This document shows positions 23,528 through 31,571 of a DNA stretch of 64,000 bases, piece by piece. The translations under genes and the position numbers were made by a program. How positions within the stretch are numbered: the first letter of the stretch is position 1; each line of letters opens with the position of its first letter. This DNA is from Paenibacillus sp. 19GGS1-52 (GTDB taxonomy: Bacteria > Bacillota > Bacilli > Paenibacillales > Paenibacillaceae). The notes under the pieces were generated by a model that was given only the letters and a program-made list of their open reading frames with translations, did not search any database and was not told the origin of the DNA. The stretch spans positions 4,650,001-4,714,000 of the forward strand of contig NZ_CP059724.1 in assembly GCF_022369515.1 (NCBI RefSeq). The letters are read 5' to 3'.

Positions 23528-25048
23528 TTATGTCCACCTCCAGCCTGCGGGATATTCATTCTTCAGCATCCCATCCTGCCATTTGCCCCATCCCGCACTA
23601 TAGCCGTCAATACAGACCAGCATATAGCCCTTCGGAGTGCTTCCTGATCTTACAGACAGACGTTCCAGCGGAATCGCCAGTGTTTCTCCTTTAAGATAAG
23701 ACACCGCTTCACCATTACTGGTTGATAAGGAAAGACTGCGACAGCTCTCTGGAGGATGCAATGCTGTAGCCAATGGATGGCTGGGTATAAATCTTCCGTT
23801 ACGGAGATGTCCCACAGACCAGCCTGGACGAATTGTCCTAAGCCCGTTCAGCGACTCCTGCGGAAGTGGGGAGATATACAGGTGGTCGCCAAAAAGCACA
23901 GGGTAACCTTTAGGCTCCCAGCCTAGCTGTTCATTAATAAAATCACCATAGGCGGCCAAAGCAACCTCTACACTGACGTGCTGTAGATCACGGCTCGTTC
24001 CGCTAGTAGTTTTTCCAGAGGCTCGTCCACCTTTGCCGTGACCCCTTTCAACTCGGGTTACAGCTGGTTTAGCTGCGGGTTTGCCTTTAGAATTCCTCCG
24101 CTCAGAAATAGACAACGAGATTTCCTCAGGTTCTGGTTCCTCAATCGGAGCCGGGGTTCCGTCATGGCGCAGCACGGCCATGAAGTGGCCTTCACCTTTC
24201 ACCTTGTGCGGCCACAGTCGGGCCGTTCCTGGCAGTTCTCCGAAACCCATGGCAAAGGAACCCGTTCCGCCAACCGGAACAACCGAAAACTGCGGATGGA
24301 CAGCGAGAAACTCAGCAATTGTCCCTTCATTCTCTTCTATTGCGAACGTGCATGTCGAGTAGACAAGCGTCCCACCCGGTGCCAATGCTGCAGCCGCCGA
24401 TTGTAAAATATCCCGCTGCATAACAGCATATTTGGCTGGTGTTTCCGGTTCCCACTGCTTCACCATATCCTCATCTTTGCGGAACATGCCCTCGCCGGAG
24501 CATGGCGCATCAATCAGTATTCGGTCAAAAAAGTGCGGGAACGCCGCCGCGATATGGTCTGGACTTTCGTTCAGCACCACGGCGTTGCGCACCCCATAAA
24601 GCTCTAGATTCTTGGCTAAGGCCTTTGTCCGCTCAGGATGAAGGTCGTTGCTGACCAGTAAGCCCTGCCCTTGCAGCTTCGCAGCAATTTGCGTGGATTT
24701 ACCTCCGGGAGCGGCGCATAAATCCAGCACCCTGTCACCAGGTTTAACGCCAAGAAGCTCAACTGGCGCCATCGCACTTGGCTCCTGAATATAATACAAT
24801 CCCGCATGGTAATACGGATGTTTGCCGGGCCTTACGCCCTCCTCCGTATAATAGCCAGTTGGACACCAGGGGATTGGCTCCAACTGAAAAGGGGATTGTG
24901 CCAACAGGCGCTCCACCGTTATTTTTAAAGTATTGACCCGCATGCCTCCGTATGGGGTCTCCAGATACGAATCTGCAAACTGTTTATATTCTGTTCCCAG
25001 CAAATCCTTCATCCGCTGTGTGAAAGAACTGGGCAATTGTACTGCCAT
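23528..25048 (-). CDS. RsmF-like rRNA (cytosine-C5) methyltransferase, paralogue 2
   Basis: 506 residues from ATG 25048. Same architecture as the gene at 20097: VLDLCAAPGGKSTQIAA, DRILIDAPCSGEGMFRKD and LVYSTCTFAIEENEG carry the SAM loop and both catalytic cysteines, followed by a low-complexity linker (~310-355, rich in Lys, Gly, Ser) and an RsmF-type C-terminal domain (GYPVLFGDHLYISPLP...WSVGHLRNGRFIPSHPLATAL). It is in an operon with the RsuA-type synthase, with three bases between them. Compared with paralogue 1 it has the extra linker and a Cys in the SAM loop. Each probably modifies a different rRNA cytosine. Confidence 0.88.
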   Translation of the reverse strand: MAVQLPSSFTQRMKDLLGTEYKQFADSYLETPYGGMRVNTLKITVERLLAQSPFQLEPIPWCPTGYYTEEGVRPGKHPYYHAGLYYIQEPSAMAPVELLGVKPGDRVLDLCAAPGGKSTQIAAKLQGQGLLVSNDLHPERTKALAKNLELYGVRNAVVLNESPDHIAAAFPHFFDRILIDAPCSGEGMFRKDEDMVKQWEPETPAKYAVMQRDILQSAAAALAPGGTLVYSTCTFAIEENEGTIAEFLAVHPQFSVVPVGGTGSFAMGFGELPGTARLWPHKVKGEGHFMAVLRHDGTPAPIEEPEPEEISLSISERRNSKGKPAAKPAVTRVERGHGKGGRASGKTTSGTSRDLQHVSVEVALAAYGDFINEQLGWEPKGYPVLFGDHLYISPLPQESLNGLRTIRPGWSVGHLRNGRFIPSHPLATALHPPESCRSLSLSTSNGEAVSYLKGETLAIPLERLSVRSGSTPKGYMLVCIDGYSAGWGKWQDGMLKNEYPAGWRWT

Positions 25049-25082
25049 GATGCCGTCCTCCTGCTTGATAGACCAAAATAGT

Positions 25083-25112
25083 TAAGGGAACACCTTTAAG
25101 GGTGTCCCTTTT
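25083..25112 (+). terminator. Terminator-like inverted repeat
   Basis: GGGAACACC-TTTAA-GGGTGTCCC pairs with one bulge and is followed by TTTTG on the plus strand. It sits between repeat copy R1 and the methyltransferase start, and may close R1 as an RNA or act as a terminator. Confidence 0.45.
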
Positions 25113-25115
25113 GTG

Positions 25116-25216
25116 CAAATATAAGAATTTATATGTTTCACCTGATAACTTATCTTTATATTTCTCGAAGAAACGGTTACCGCCTCTTTCAGAGGACGGC
25201 AAGCTGTTTCTTCTTG
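25116..25216 (-). repeat. ~100-bp structured interspersed repeat, copy R1
   Basis: Reads on the minus strand as CAAGAAGAAACAGC...GTTTCTTCGAGAAATATAAAGATAAGTTATC...TATAAATTCTTATATTTG. It has a first hairpin (GAAAC...GTTTC) with an inner CCTCTGAAAGAGG helix, a TTCGAGAAATATAA joint, and a second A/T-rich hairpin (AAATATAA...TTATATTT). It lies between the DUF309 gene and the RsmF-like gene, oriented with them. Other copies are at 29521, 43625 and 57993. Confidence 0.8.
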
Positions 25217-25240
25217 TTGCTTATCGTTGTTTATTGTTGT

Positions 25241-25693
25241 TTATTTATGATGAGATGATGCCGGACGCTGTGGGCCGCGACGTTGCGGGTTGTTCGGTAT
25301 AATGGCATCAGCCATAGCCGTCACTTCTTCTGCCAGGTGCGAGTCTACGATATCAATGGTCAGATCATAATATGGAAACGAATGCTCCTTGTAATGCTCC
25401 AAGCGCAAGGCATAGTTCTTGACTTCCTTCACCAGCTTATCGAGATTAATCCCGAGCGTCACTGCTGGATAATCCTGAAGCTGGGCAGCTGCCCGGTTTA
25501 AGAGTATTATTCCACCGCGCACATTGTGATTACGGAAATGGTATAAGCCTACTGCAACCTGCAGCAGAGCCTTGTAGAGCGGGTCGCGTCCCTGAGCAAG
25601 CCATAGCTCTTCCAACACCTCGTGGCATTCAAAATAGTCTCTGTCGCGGTTGAAATAGATCAGGTATGCCAAGTACAACGACTCATAGGCCAT
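25241..25693 (-). CDS. DUF309 (YpuF-like) protein
   Basis: 150 residues from ATG 25693 (AAGGGCAGTCTGCCGC upstream), overlapping the alarmone synthetase stop by 11 bases. The DUF309 signature is clear: YFNRDRDYFECHEVLEELW (residues ~10-30) followed by KALLQVAVGLYHFRNHNVRGGIILLNRAAAQL. The family forms a small helical bundle with a His/Glu cluster (HEVLE) of unknown activity. Overlap with relQ suggests translational coupling. The last ~20 residues are rich in Pro, Arg and His, beyond the family core. Repeat R1 begins 25 bases after the stop. Confidence 0.85.
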   Translation of the reverse strand: MAYESLYLAYLIYFNRDRDYFECHEVLEELWLAQGRDPLYKALLQVAVGLYHFRNHNVRGGIILLNRAAAQLQDYPAVTLGINLDKLVKEVKNYALRLEHYKEHSFPYYDLTIDIVDSHLAEEVTAMADAIIPNNPQRRGPQRPASSHHK

Positions 25694-26495
25694 GCGGCAG
25701 ACTGCCCTTCTTAGCTTCGGACAGCAGAGCCCGCACATGATCGAGAAGGACCCTCATCGCATCCATATCCTGAGTCTGCCATATTTCATTAAAGCGTTCC
25801 TGGCTTTCAATCGCCTCATTGACCAAGTGATAGAAATACAATTGATGAATTGCCTTCAGCAGTTGTGTTGTTGTGTTCGAATTTTCCTCAAAGGTCTTTT
25901 GTGCTTCCAGAATTTCTTCGCGAATGCTGGACATTTCACTGTCTAGAATTGAGGCCGCTTCCGCTGCTGTTTTTAGTCGTAATCGCATTTCATCCGGCAG
26001 ACTTTCCCGGTATTTATAATTCAGGGAATGTTCAATCGTCGCCCAGAAATTCATCGCCAATGTGCGGATTTGAATCTCGGCAAGCACTATTTTTTGTCCC
26101 AGAGCTGTTTGTACGGGATATTTAATAATCATATGGAAGCTGCGATAGCCGCTATCTTTGTAATTGGTGATGTAATCCTTCTCATAGAGAACTTCAAGAT
26201 CCTTGCGGTGCCGGATAAATTCGGCCACTCTGCGGATATCCTCCACAAATTGACACATAATCCGAATACCTGCAATATCTTCTATACCCGTCTCGAGATC
26301 CTCCATCTTCACATTCAGGCGTTGTGCTTTCTCCAAAATGCTTGACAGCCGTTTAACGCGGCCGGTTACGAATTCGATCGGTGTATATTCCTCTCTCTTT
26401 TTCAACTCCGAACGCATCGTTTTGAATTTAACTTTCAGTTCCTCCACTGCCTGTTCATATGGAAGCAAAAAAGTACCCCAGTCCCTGACGTCCAT
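25683..26495 (-). CDS. relQ: Small alarmone synthetase, RelQ/YjbM-type GTP pyrophosphokinase
   Basis: 270 residues making (p)ppGpp from ATP and GDP/GTP. Only the synthetase domain is present, without HD hydrolase, TGS or ACT domains, as in small alarmone synthetases. Motifs: ATP-side FVTGRVKRLSSILEK (~residue 43), DIAGIRIMCQF (~73), YITNYKDSGYRSFHMII (~108; the GYRSFH loop) and catalytic LAEIQIRTLAMNFWATIEH (~138). N-terminal WGTFLLPYEQAVEELKVKF is RelQ-like. Downstream it overlaps the DUF309 gene. It provides a stress-responsive alarmone source besides the long RelA. Confidence 0.92.
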   Translation of the reverse strand: MDVRDWGTFLLPYEQAVEELKVKFKTMRSELKKREEYTPIEFVTGRVKRLSSILEKAQRLNVKMEDLETGIEDIAGIRIMCQFVEDIRRVAEFIRHRKDLEVLYEKDYITNYKDSGYRSFHMIIKYPVQTALGQKIVLAEIQIRTLAMNFWATIEHSLNYKYRESLPDEMRLRLKTAAEAASILDSEMSSIREEILEAQKTFEENSNTTTQLLKAIHQLYFYHLVNEAIESQERFNEIWQTQDMDAMRVLLDHVRALLSEAKKGSLPHGL

Positions 26496-26525
26496 CGTCT
26501 TCGTCCTCCTGTCTTTTCGTCTCCT

Positions 26526-27623
26526 TTAGTGATGATCGGCGCCCACCGCTTCAGAGATATTGCGGAATCCGTCCCGCCGTAGCAGCTGCCGTAGTCCCGC
26601 ATGTATCTTGCGGTTAACCTCCGGTCCTTCATAAATAAGAGCTGTATAAATTTCGACCAGACTTGCGCCTGCCCGGATTTTGTCATAAGCATCCTGACTG
26701 GTGAATATACCGCCGGAGCCAATGATTGGCATCTTCCCGCTAGTCTGGCGATATATGCTGCGGATGATATCCGTTGAACGATCACGTAGTGGTTTACCGC
26801 TTAAGCCCCCGGCCTCTCCAGCCTGCATGCTCTTAAGTCCTTCGCGGTTTACCGTGGTGTTGGTAGCAATAATACCATCCATTCCAGCTTCTGTCAGCGT
26901 ATGTACCATATATTCCAGTTCTATATCGCTAACATCCGGAGCGATTTTTACCAGTAAACTTTTGGAAATACCACTCTTCTTACGCTGAAGTTCCATTTCC
27001 TCCTTCACCTGAGCCAACAGGAATGATAATTCATTGCCATGCTGGAGGCTGCGCAAACCGGGCGTATTTGGTGAACTAATGTTTACCACAAAAAAATCAC
27101 CGTACGGATAAAGCGTACGGATGCACTGGCGATAATCCTCGTGTGCCGCTTCATTGGCCGTAGCCTTATTCCGGCCAATATTGACAGCTACCGGAATTCT
27201 GCGCTTCTTCAGTGCCTTGAGCCGCTCTGCCATTGCCTCGGCCCCTTCATTATTGAAGCCCATCCGATTGATCAACGCTTCATCCGAAAGAAGGCGAAAG
27301 AGACGTGGGCTATCATTACCTGGCTGGCCCTTTGGTGTGACCGTGCCCACTTCCATAAATCCAAAACCGATGGATGAGAACCCAGCAACTGCCTCGGCAT
27401 TCTTATCCAGTCCGGCTGCAAGTCCTACCGGAGTCGGGAAATGCTGACCAAATAGCTCCACAGCTAGATCAGCGGTCTCCGGAACACCGTACATCAAGCG
27501 CAAGGCTGCGCTGCCTCCAGGTAAGGTAGCCGACTTATCCAAACCGCCTACTACAAGATGGTGCGCTTTCTCCGGGTCCATTTTAAAGAAAAAAGGTTTG
27601 CCAAAATTACGATACAGCACCAT
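26526..27623 (-). CDS. pyrD: Dihydroorotate dehydrogenase, class 2 (quinone)
   Basis: 365 residues from ATG 27623 behind GAAGGAGCGAGA. FMN enzyme oxidising dihydroorotate to orotate in pyrimidine synthesis, peripherally bound to the membrane. The N-terminal helices YRNFGKPFFFKMDPEKAHHLVVGG mark class 2; then VGLAAGLDKNAEAV, GFMEVGTVTPKGQPGNDSPRLFRL, VVNISSPNTPGLRSLQ (catalytic Ser as in class 2), LLVKIAPDVSD and IGSGGIFTSQDAYDKI. Most Bacilli carry class 1B pyrD with pyrK inside the pyr operon; here a quinone-dependent type stands outside any pyr operon. Confidence 0.93.
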   Translation of the reverse strand: MVLYRNFGKPFFFKMDPEKAHHLVVGGLDKSATLPGGSAALRLMYGVPETADLAVELFGQHFPTPVGLAAGLDKNAEAVAGFSSIGFGFMEVGTVTPKGQPGNDSPRLFRLLSDEALINRMGFNNEGAEAMAERLKALKKRRIPVAVNIGRNKATANEAAHEDYRQCIRTLYPYGDFFVVNISSPNTPGLRSLQHGNELSFLLAQVKEEMELQRKKSGISKSLLVKIAPDVSDIELEYMVHTLTEAGMDGIIATNTTVNREGLKSMQAGEAGGLSGKPLRDRSTDIIRSIYRQTSGKMPIIGSGGIFTSQDAYDKIRAGASLVEIYTALIYEGPEVNRKIHAGLRQLLRRDGFRNISEAVGADHH

Positions 27624-27822
27624 TCTCGCTCCTTCAAGGGTTTCTTGCTTGTGCCTCAAGTCTCCCTGTTTCTGTAGGTTTCTTCTTGATTTTAGCCTTT
27701 TCCTGGTGAAAAGAAAAGTTTTTAACCTCACAGGACCCTCGAGCCCGAACCTTGAGTATAGTAATTTTCCTGTAAACGCATTACAATGTAAGGGTAATCA
27801 GCGATTAAGAGAGAAAGAGGGT

Positions 27823-27969
27823 ATGACTGGTATGACAACTAAACGCAAACCTCCTACATTGCAACAGAAGAAAGATGAGGTTAACCGCAAAGCAATCCTG
27901 TGGATCGGCGTAAGCTTAGTAGTACTAATTCTACTTATAATCATTCTTTTTATTGTAGCAGGTAATTAA
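27823..27969 (+). CDS. Small single-pass membrane protein
   Basis: 48 residues from ATG 27823 (or ATG 27832) with AAAGAGGGT nearby. The first ~25 residues are basic and polar (TTKRKPPTLQQKKDEVNRK); the rest, AILWIGVSLVVLILLIIILFIVAG, is one transmembrane helix. It is divergent from pyrD and its stop overlaps that of the L,D-transpeptidase gene by four bases. I do not recognise a family; the clear start signal and membrane design support a real gene. Confidence 0.6.
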   Translation: MTGMTTKRKPPTLQQKKDEVNRKAILWIGVSLVVLILLIIILFIVAGN

Positions 27970-29441
27970 TTCAGCCAGTGATATACTTTGCGGGGGTTGG
28001 TCTGATCATGGGGTGCAGAAGAGGAGAACCGTTCCTTTGGCAGCACCAGCTCTTCAGGCAGAACCCCTTTACTAATAGTTACCTTTGTCCCCTTGGGTAC
28101 CAGAGCAAATAACTCCTCCACATCCGCGCGTTTCATCCGTATACAGCCTTGTGATTCATCCTCGCCGATACTATTAGGATCATTGGTTCCATGAATAGCA
28201 TAATTACTCTCCGAAAGCTGCAGACCGCGGCTGCCGAACTCCCCATTCGCATGACCATTCGGGTTAACCACCTTATCCGTGATGACAAAGTTACCTTCCG
28301 GTGTCTTATTCCCACCAAGTCCGACCTCATAATTCCGTAAAATAATGCTGCCGCTGACTATTGCCAAACGGTGATTTTGTTTATCTACAATAATGGTAAG
28401 CGGCCCGGCAAAAAAAGGAGTGCTCCCCTCGCCACCTCCGCTAACAGCGGCAGCATTTGGTGTGCCACTTGCTGCCGCCGCTCCTGAAGTACCGGATGCT
28501 GCATCAGGTGCAGGGGATGCTTTAGTTGCTCCCGGTGCTGATAAAGAAGCCGCTGCCGCTCTCAGTGCCGTAAATTTCTGTTTCATAACTGGCGTAGTTC
28601 CCCCAAGCCAATTTCCTGGAAAGGGACTTGCCAACTGCTGCAGCGAATCAGGCAGACTCCCCTTGTTCTTCTGAAATGCCGATATAGCACTCCACAGCGT
28701 GGCTAGCTGTTCTTGGACGGCCTGCCACTGGGCAGCCTGTTTGGTAAGCGCCGCATGCTCTGGCGGCTTACACGCGCAAGCAACAGGGTCGTAAGACTGA
28801 TATACGATAGCCCCAGCCTCGCTTGTCTCCAAAGTGGAGGTAAGAGGAAGCTTCTCTTTCCACAATAGCCATTTACCGGCGCGCTTCATTCCCAATACAG
28901 CTTTTACAGAAGGTATCTTACTCCCGATCATAGTAGCTAATGCCTTTCCAGATGAAGCCGTATCTCCAATCGCTTGAGCCGTAAAGCTTACCTTTTTGCT
29001 TCCTGTGGGAGGAATACCTTTGGAAGTTGCCGCAACAGGCACATCAGCTGCTGCTGCATGGGACACCAAGCCAGTCTCGTATTCTCCCGCGAGAGTGGAA
29101 CCCGGAGCCTGGGCGGCAGGCATGATAACTAGTAGAAACATTGCAAATAGTAACAATATACGACGTGTTCTCTGATTGCGCCGTCCTCGCTGGCGTCCCT
29201 CTTGCAACAATCCTTCCTCATATTCACGCAGCATTTCAGCAGGCACCTTACTGTGCTCGAATGCTTCATAGACTTCACCTGCCTGATTAAAGCAATAGTT
29301 ACCCTTTCCATGCTGGCCGTTCTTATAGTATTCCTTACCCAGCAAGTACCATGCCATCTTATTTTCCGGATGCATCTGTACATAGGCTTTGAGGTGCTGC
29401 GAGTTTTTCATCGGTACCTCCACTATTTGTAATTCCTTCAT
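27966..29441 (-). CDS. L,D-transpeptidase (YkuD domain) with TPR-like N-terminus
   Basis: 491 residues. The first ~80 resemble a short TPR pair (MAWYLLGKEYYKNGQHGKGNYCFNQAGEVYEAF) on the cytoplasmic side, then a membrane helix (ILLLFAMFLLVIMPAA, ~94-110), a long low-complexity Ala/Pro/Ser linker, and a YkuD domain from ~350: LTIIVDKQNHRLAIVSG, GGNKTPEGNF, AIHGTNDPNSIG and the catalytic SQGCIRM (Cys ~433). The enzyme forms 3-3 cross-links in peptidoglycan outside the membrane. Cytosolic TPR-like plus YkuD is an unusual layout that could link catalysis to an internal partner. Confidence 0.88.
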   Translation of the reverse strand: MKELQIVEVPMKNSQHLKAYVQMHPENKMAWYLLGKEYYKNGQHGKGNYCFNQAGEVYEAFEHSKVPAEMLREYEEGLLQEGRQRGRRNQRTRRILLLFAMFLLVIMPAAQAPGSTLAGEYETGLVSHAAAADVPVAATSKGIPPTGSKKVSFTAQAIGDTASSGKALATMIGSKIPSVKAVLGMKRAGKWLLWKEKLPLTSTLETSEAGAIVYQSYDPVACACKPPEHAALTKQAAQWQAVQEQLATLWSAISAFQKNKGSLPDSLQQLASPFPGNWLGGTTPVMKQKFTALRAAAASLSAPGATKASPAPDAASGTSGAAAASGTPNAAAVSGGGEGSTPFFAGPLTIIVDKQNHRLAIVSGSIILRNYEVGLGGNKTPEGNFVITDKVVNPNGHANGEFGSRGLQLSESNYAIHGTNDPNSIGEDESQGCIRMKRADVEELFALVPKGTKVTISKGVLPEELVLPKERFSSSAPHDQTNPRKVYHWLN

Positions 29442-29465
29442 TATTAATATCGGTCAGAGGCAAAA

Positions 29466-29518
29466 AAATAAAAAGACATCTCCCTGCCGAATTTGCACCG
29501 GTTAGGAGATGTCTTTTA
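29466..29518 (-). terminator. Terminator downstream of ferredoxin and repeat R2
   Basis: On the minus strand AAAAGACATCTCC pairs with GGGAGATGTCTTTT around an imperfectly paired centre and continues into TATTTTTTTG. It lies between R2 and the L,D-transpeptidase start. Confidence 0.75.
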
Positions 29519-29520
29519 TA

Positions 29521-29619
29521 AAAATATAAGAATTTATATGCTTCACGCAACAATTTATGCTTATATTTCTCGAAGAAACGGGTGCCATCCATATAAAGGA
29601 CGGCACCCGTTTCATCTTG
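29521..29619 (-). repeat. ~100-bp structured interspersed repeat, copy R2
   Basis: Minus-strand reading CAAGATGAAACGGGTGCCGTCC...GGATGGCACCCGTTTCTTCGAGAAATATAAG...TATAAATTCTTATATTTT. The first hairpin here is GAAACGGGTGCC-GTCC/GGAT-GGCACCCGTTTC, with both arms different from the other copies yet still paired. It lies directly after the ferredoxin gene and before a terminator. Confidence 0.8.
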
Positions 29620-29647
29620 TCTCATATGATATTTACCAATAAAACAA

Positions 29648-29890
29648 TTAGCCTTCTTTGTTAAAAGGCGTATCAGCGATTTTAATGGAGTCAGTCGGAC
29701 AACCGTCCGCAGAATCCTGCAAATCATCAAACAAATCGTCTGGAATAACTTTCACACCGTGGTTGCCATCATTGTCATAAATGACTTCTGCCAAGCCTTC
29801 GTCATCGTAATCAAAAATATCAGGGGCCGTCGCTCCACATGCACCACATGCAATGCAAGTATCTTTCTCGACCCAAGTGTATTTAGCCAT
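29648..29890 (-). CDS. fer: Ferredoxin, single [4Fe-4S]
   Basis: 80 residues, ATG 29890 with GGAGGCAGAGAAAATT upstream. The cluster ligands are Cys12, Cys15 and Cys18 (CIACGACG) and Cys64 (DGCPTDSI). Only one cluster is bound because the second CxxCxxC is missing, as in the Bacillus Fer protein of ~82 residues. The rest is strongly acidic, typical for a low-potential electron carrier to cytochrome P450s or desaturases. It is transcribed alone; repeat R2 and a terminator follow. The same gene is adjacent to dinB here without evident connection. Confidence 0.95.
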   Translation of the reverse strand: MAKYTWVEKDTCIACGACGATAPDIFDYDDEGLAEVIYDNDGNHGVKVIPDDLFDDLQDSADGCPTDSIKIADTPFNKEG

Positions 29891-30051
29891 AATTTTCTCT
29901 GCCTCCCGTTAAACAATACAGCGCTACTGTAGCAGCGTGTTATTTTTCTCATATTAATATAAATAGACTTTAATTTCAATTCATTTTCATCATGTTTACA
30001 TTTTCGCCGCATAATACGGCAACTAAATTGACATGACATAGAATGTTTATT

Positions 30052-31344
30052 TCACTCATTATCAGGGTCTACCGTGTGCAAATTATCCTTTTGCAGCGAG
30101 GTTCCTCGCTCCTTATGGTTGCGCAGCCTCGCGGAATGAGAATCTGTCAGCATTCCAGCAGTCAAAACTGCGCTCTCGCCAAATTTATTACGCAGAATAT
30201 CCATAGCTTTGTTCAGTGATTCCTTCTTTGGCTGACGTTCATAATCGAACAAATCAAGCTGAATGGCCGACTCTTCTTTTGGGGTTAGGCCTTGCAAAGT
30301 CACCCCAAGAAGACGCACCGGTTTCTCTTTGTTCCAATGCCGCGAATATAGCTCACAGACCGCCTTGTAAATATCCTCAGCGGTCTCTGTGGGTACTTCA
30401 AGCTGGCGCGAACGGGTTATCGTCTTCATATCGGGTGTACGAATGGTTAGCTGCAATCCGGAGGCTACCAAGCTTTGCTTCCGCAACCGCCTTGCTACCT
30501 GATCGCTCAAGTTTAGTAGAATCGGTCTGGCTTCAGCCAGACCGATGACATCCCGGGGTAATGTAGTCGTGTGGCCGATAGATTTACTCTGCTCCCGCTC
30601 AGGATTCACTAAGCCATGGTCAATGCCGTTTCCAGCCCGCTTTAACCAGGAACCCATAACCCCAAAGTTCTCCACCAGCATTCCCTCATCTGCAGCAGCT
30701 AGTTGTCCAATACTATAGATGCCTAGCTTACGAAGCTTCTCGGCAGTCTTGCCACCAATACCGAACATTTGGTCACAAGGCTTGTCCCACAGAATTTTTG
30801 GCACATCTCGCAACCTCAGCACTGTAATACCATTTGGCTTCTTCAAATCCGAACCCATCTTAGCCAACAGCTTATTGGGGGCAATCCCGATGGAACAAGG
30901 CAGACCCAGTTCATCCATAATACGACGCTGAATGATCTCGGCGATCTCCAGCGGATTGCCGAACTGGCGCGATCCTGTAATATCCAGATAACATTCATCT
31001 ATTGACACTGCTTCAAGCAGCGGAGTGTAACTATAAGCAATCTGCATGAAAGCATTGGAATACTTCCGGTATAGATGAAAGTCCGGCTTAATAACAATTA
31101 AAGCGGGACAAATACGCAGCGCCTTCTGGACCTGCATGCCCGTTGATATCCCTTGCCTACGTGCGGCATAGGAACAGGTAACGATAATTCCCTTCCTGAG
31201 CTCTACACTTCCTGCAACTGCAGTAGCCTTACCACTATATTGCTGCGGGTCTTCCGCTTCATGTACAGAACAGTAAAAAGCATTCATATCCACATGCAGG
31301 ATGACCCTTCCACTCGTTGGATAATATTGATCCACATTCTGCAC
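30052..31344 (-). CDS. dinB: DNA polymerase IV (Y-family)
   Basis: 430 residues if started at GTG 31344, seven bases after AAGAAGGTAG; an ATG far upstream at 31485 would add a non-homologous stretch crossing the cimA promoter. Catalytic motifs: VILHVDMNAFYCSVHEAEDP, AVAGSVELRKGIIVTCSYAARRQGI, and AVSIDECYLDIT with the acidic pair. Helix-hairpin-helix thumb MFGIGGKTAEKLRKLGI and the little-finger domain follow. QLDLFDY near residue 370 is a clear beta-clamp binding motif. It is error-prone translesion polymerase. I see no convincing LexA box in the leader. Confidence 0.93.
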   Translation of the reverse strand: MQNVDQYYPTSGRVILHVDMNAFYCSVHEAEDPQQYSGKATAVAGSVELRKGIIVTCSYAARRQGISTGMQVQKALRICPALIVIKPDFHLYRKYSNAFMQIAYSYTPLLEAVSIDECYLDITGSRQFGNPLEIAEIIQRRIMDELGLPCSIGIAPNKLLAKMGSDLKKPNGITVLRLRDVPKILWDKPCDQMFGIGGKTAEKLRKLGIYSIGQLAAADEGMLVENFGVMGSWLKRAGNGIDHGLVNPEREQSKSIGHTTTLPRDVIGLAEARPILLNLSDQVARRLRKQSLVASGLQLTIRTPDMKTITRSRQLEVPTETAEDIYKAVCELYSRHWNKEKPVRLLGVTLQGLTPKEESAIQLDLFDYERQPKKESLNKAMDILRNKFGESAVLTAGMLTDSHSARLRNHKERGTSLQKDNLHTVDPDNE

Positions 31345-31442
31345 AATGTCTACCTTCTTATCTTTAGGGTTTCTATTGTCAGATTTAGAATACCGCTCCA
31401 GTGCCTGAAGGTCAACTTCAAACAGACAGCCTGCAAAGTTCT

Positions 31443-31473
31443 TTGTTACATTCCCGCGTAAAAATGATATAAT
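31443..31473 (+). promoter_or_regulatory. Promoter of cimA
   Basis: TATAAT (31468-31473) preceded by TGA makes an extended -10 (TGATATAAT); GTTACA at 31445-31450 is a -35 with 17-base spacing. It lies about 95 bases upstream of the cimA start. Confidence 0.6.
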
Positions 31474-31571
31474 GTAAAAATTCATTTCCCTTAAGCGTAT
31501 GCTTCCAATGCGAGTTGTGCACGAAGCGAATTCCGGAAGCCGAAGCTCACAAAACTTTTAGGAGGACTCTC

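Noticed and set aside
31345..31485. Longer N-terminus for DNA polymerase IV from ATG 31485
   Set aside because: The extra 47 residues do not match the family and would cover the cimA promoter; GTG 31344 has a good ribosome binding site.
31474..31571. T-box or attenuator upstream of cimA
   Set aside because: The leader is under 100 bases and shows no T-box sequence or terminator; only a weak GCTTCC/GGAAGC pairing.
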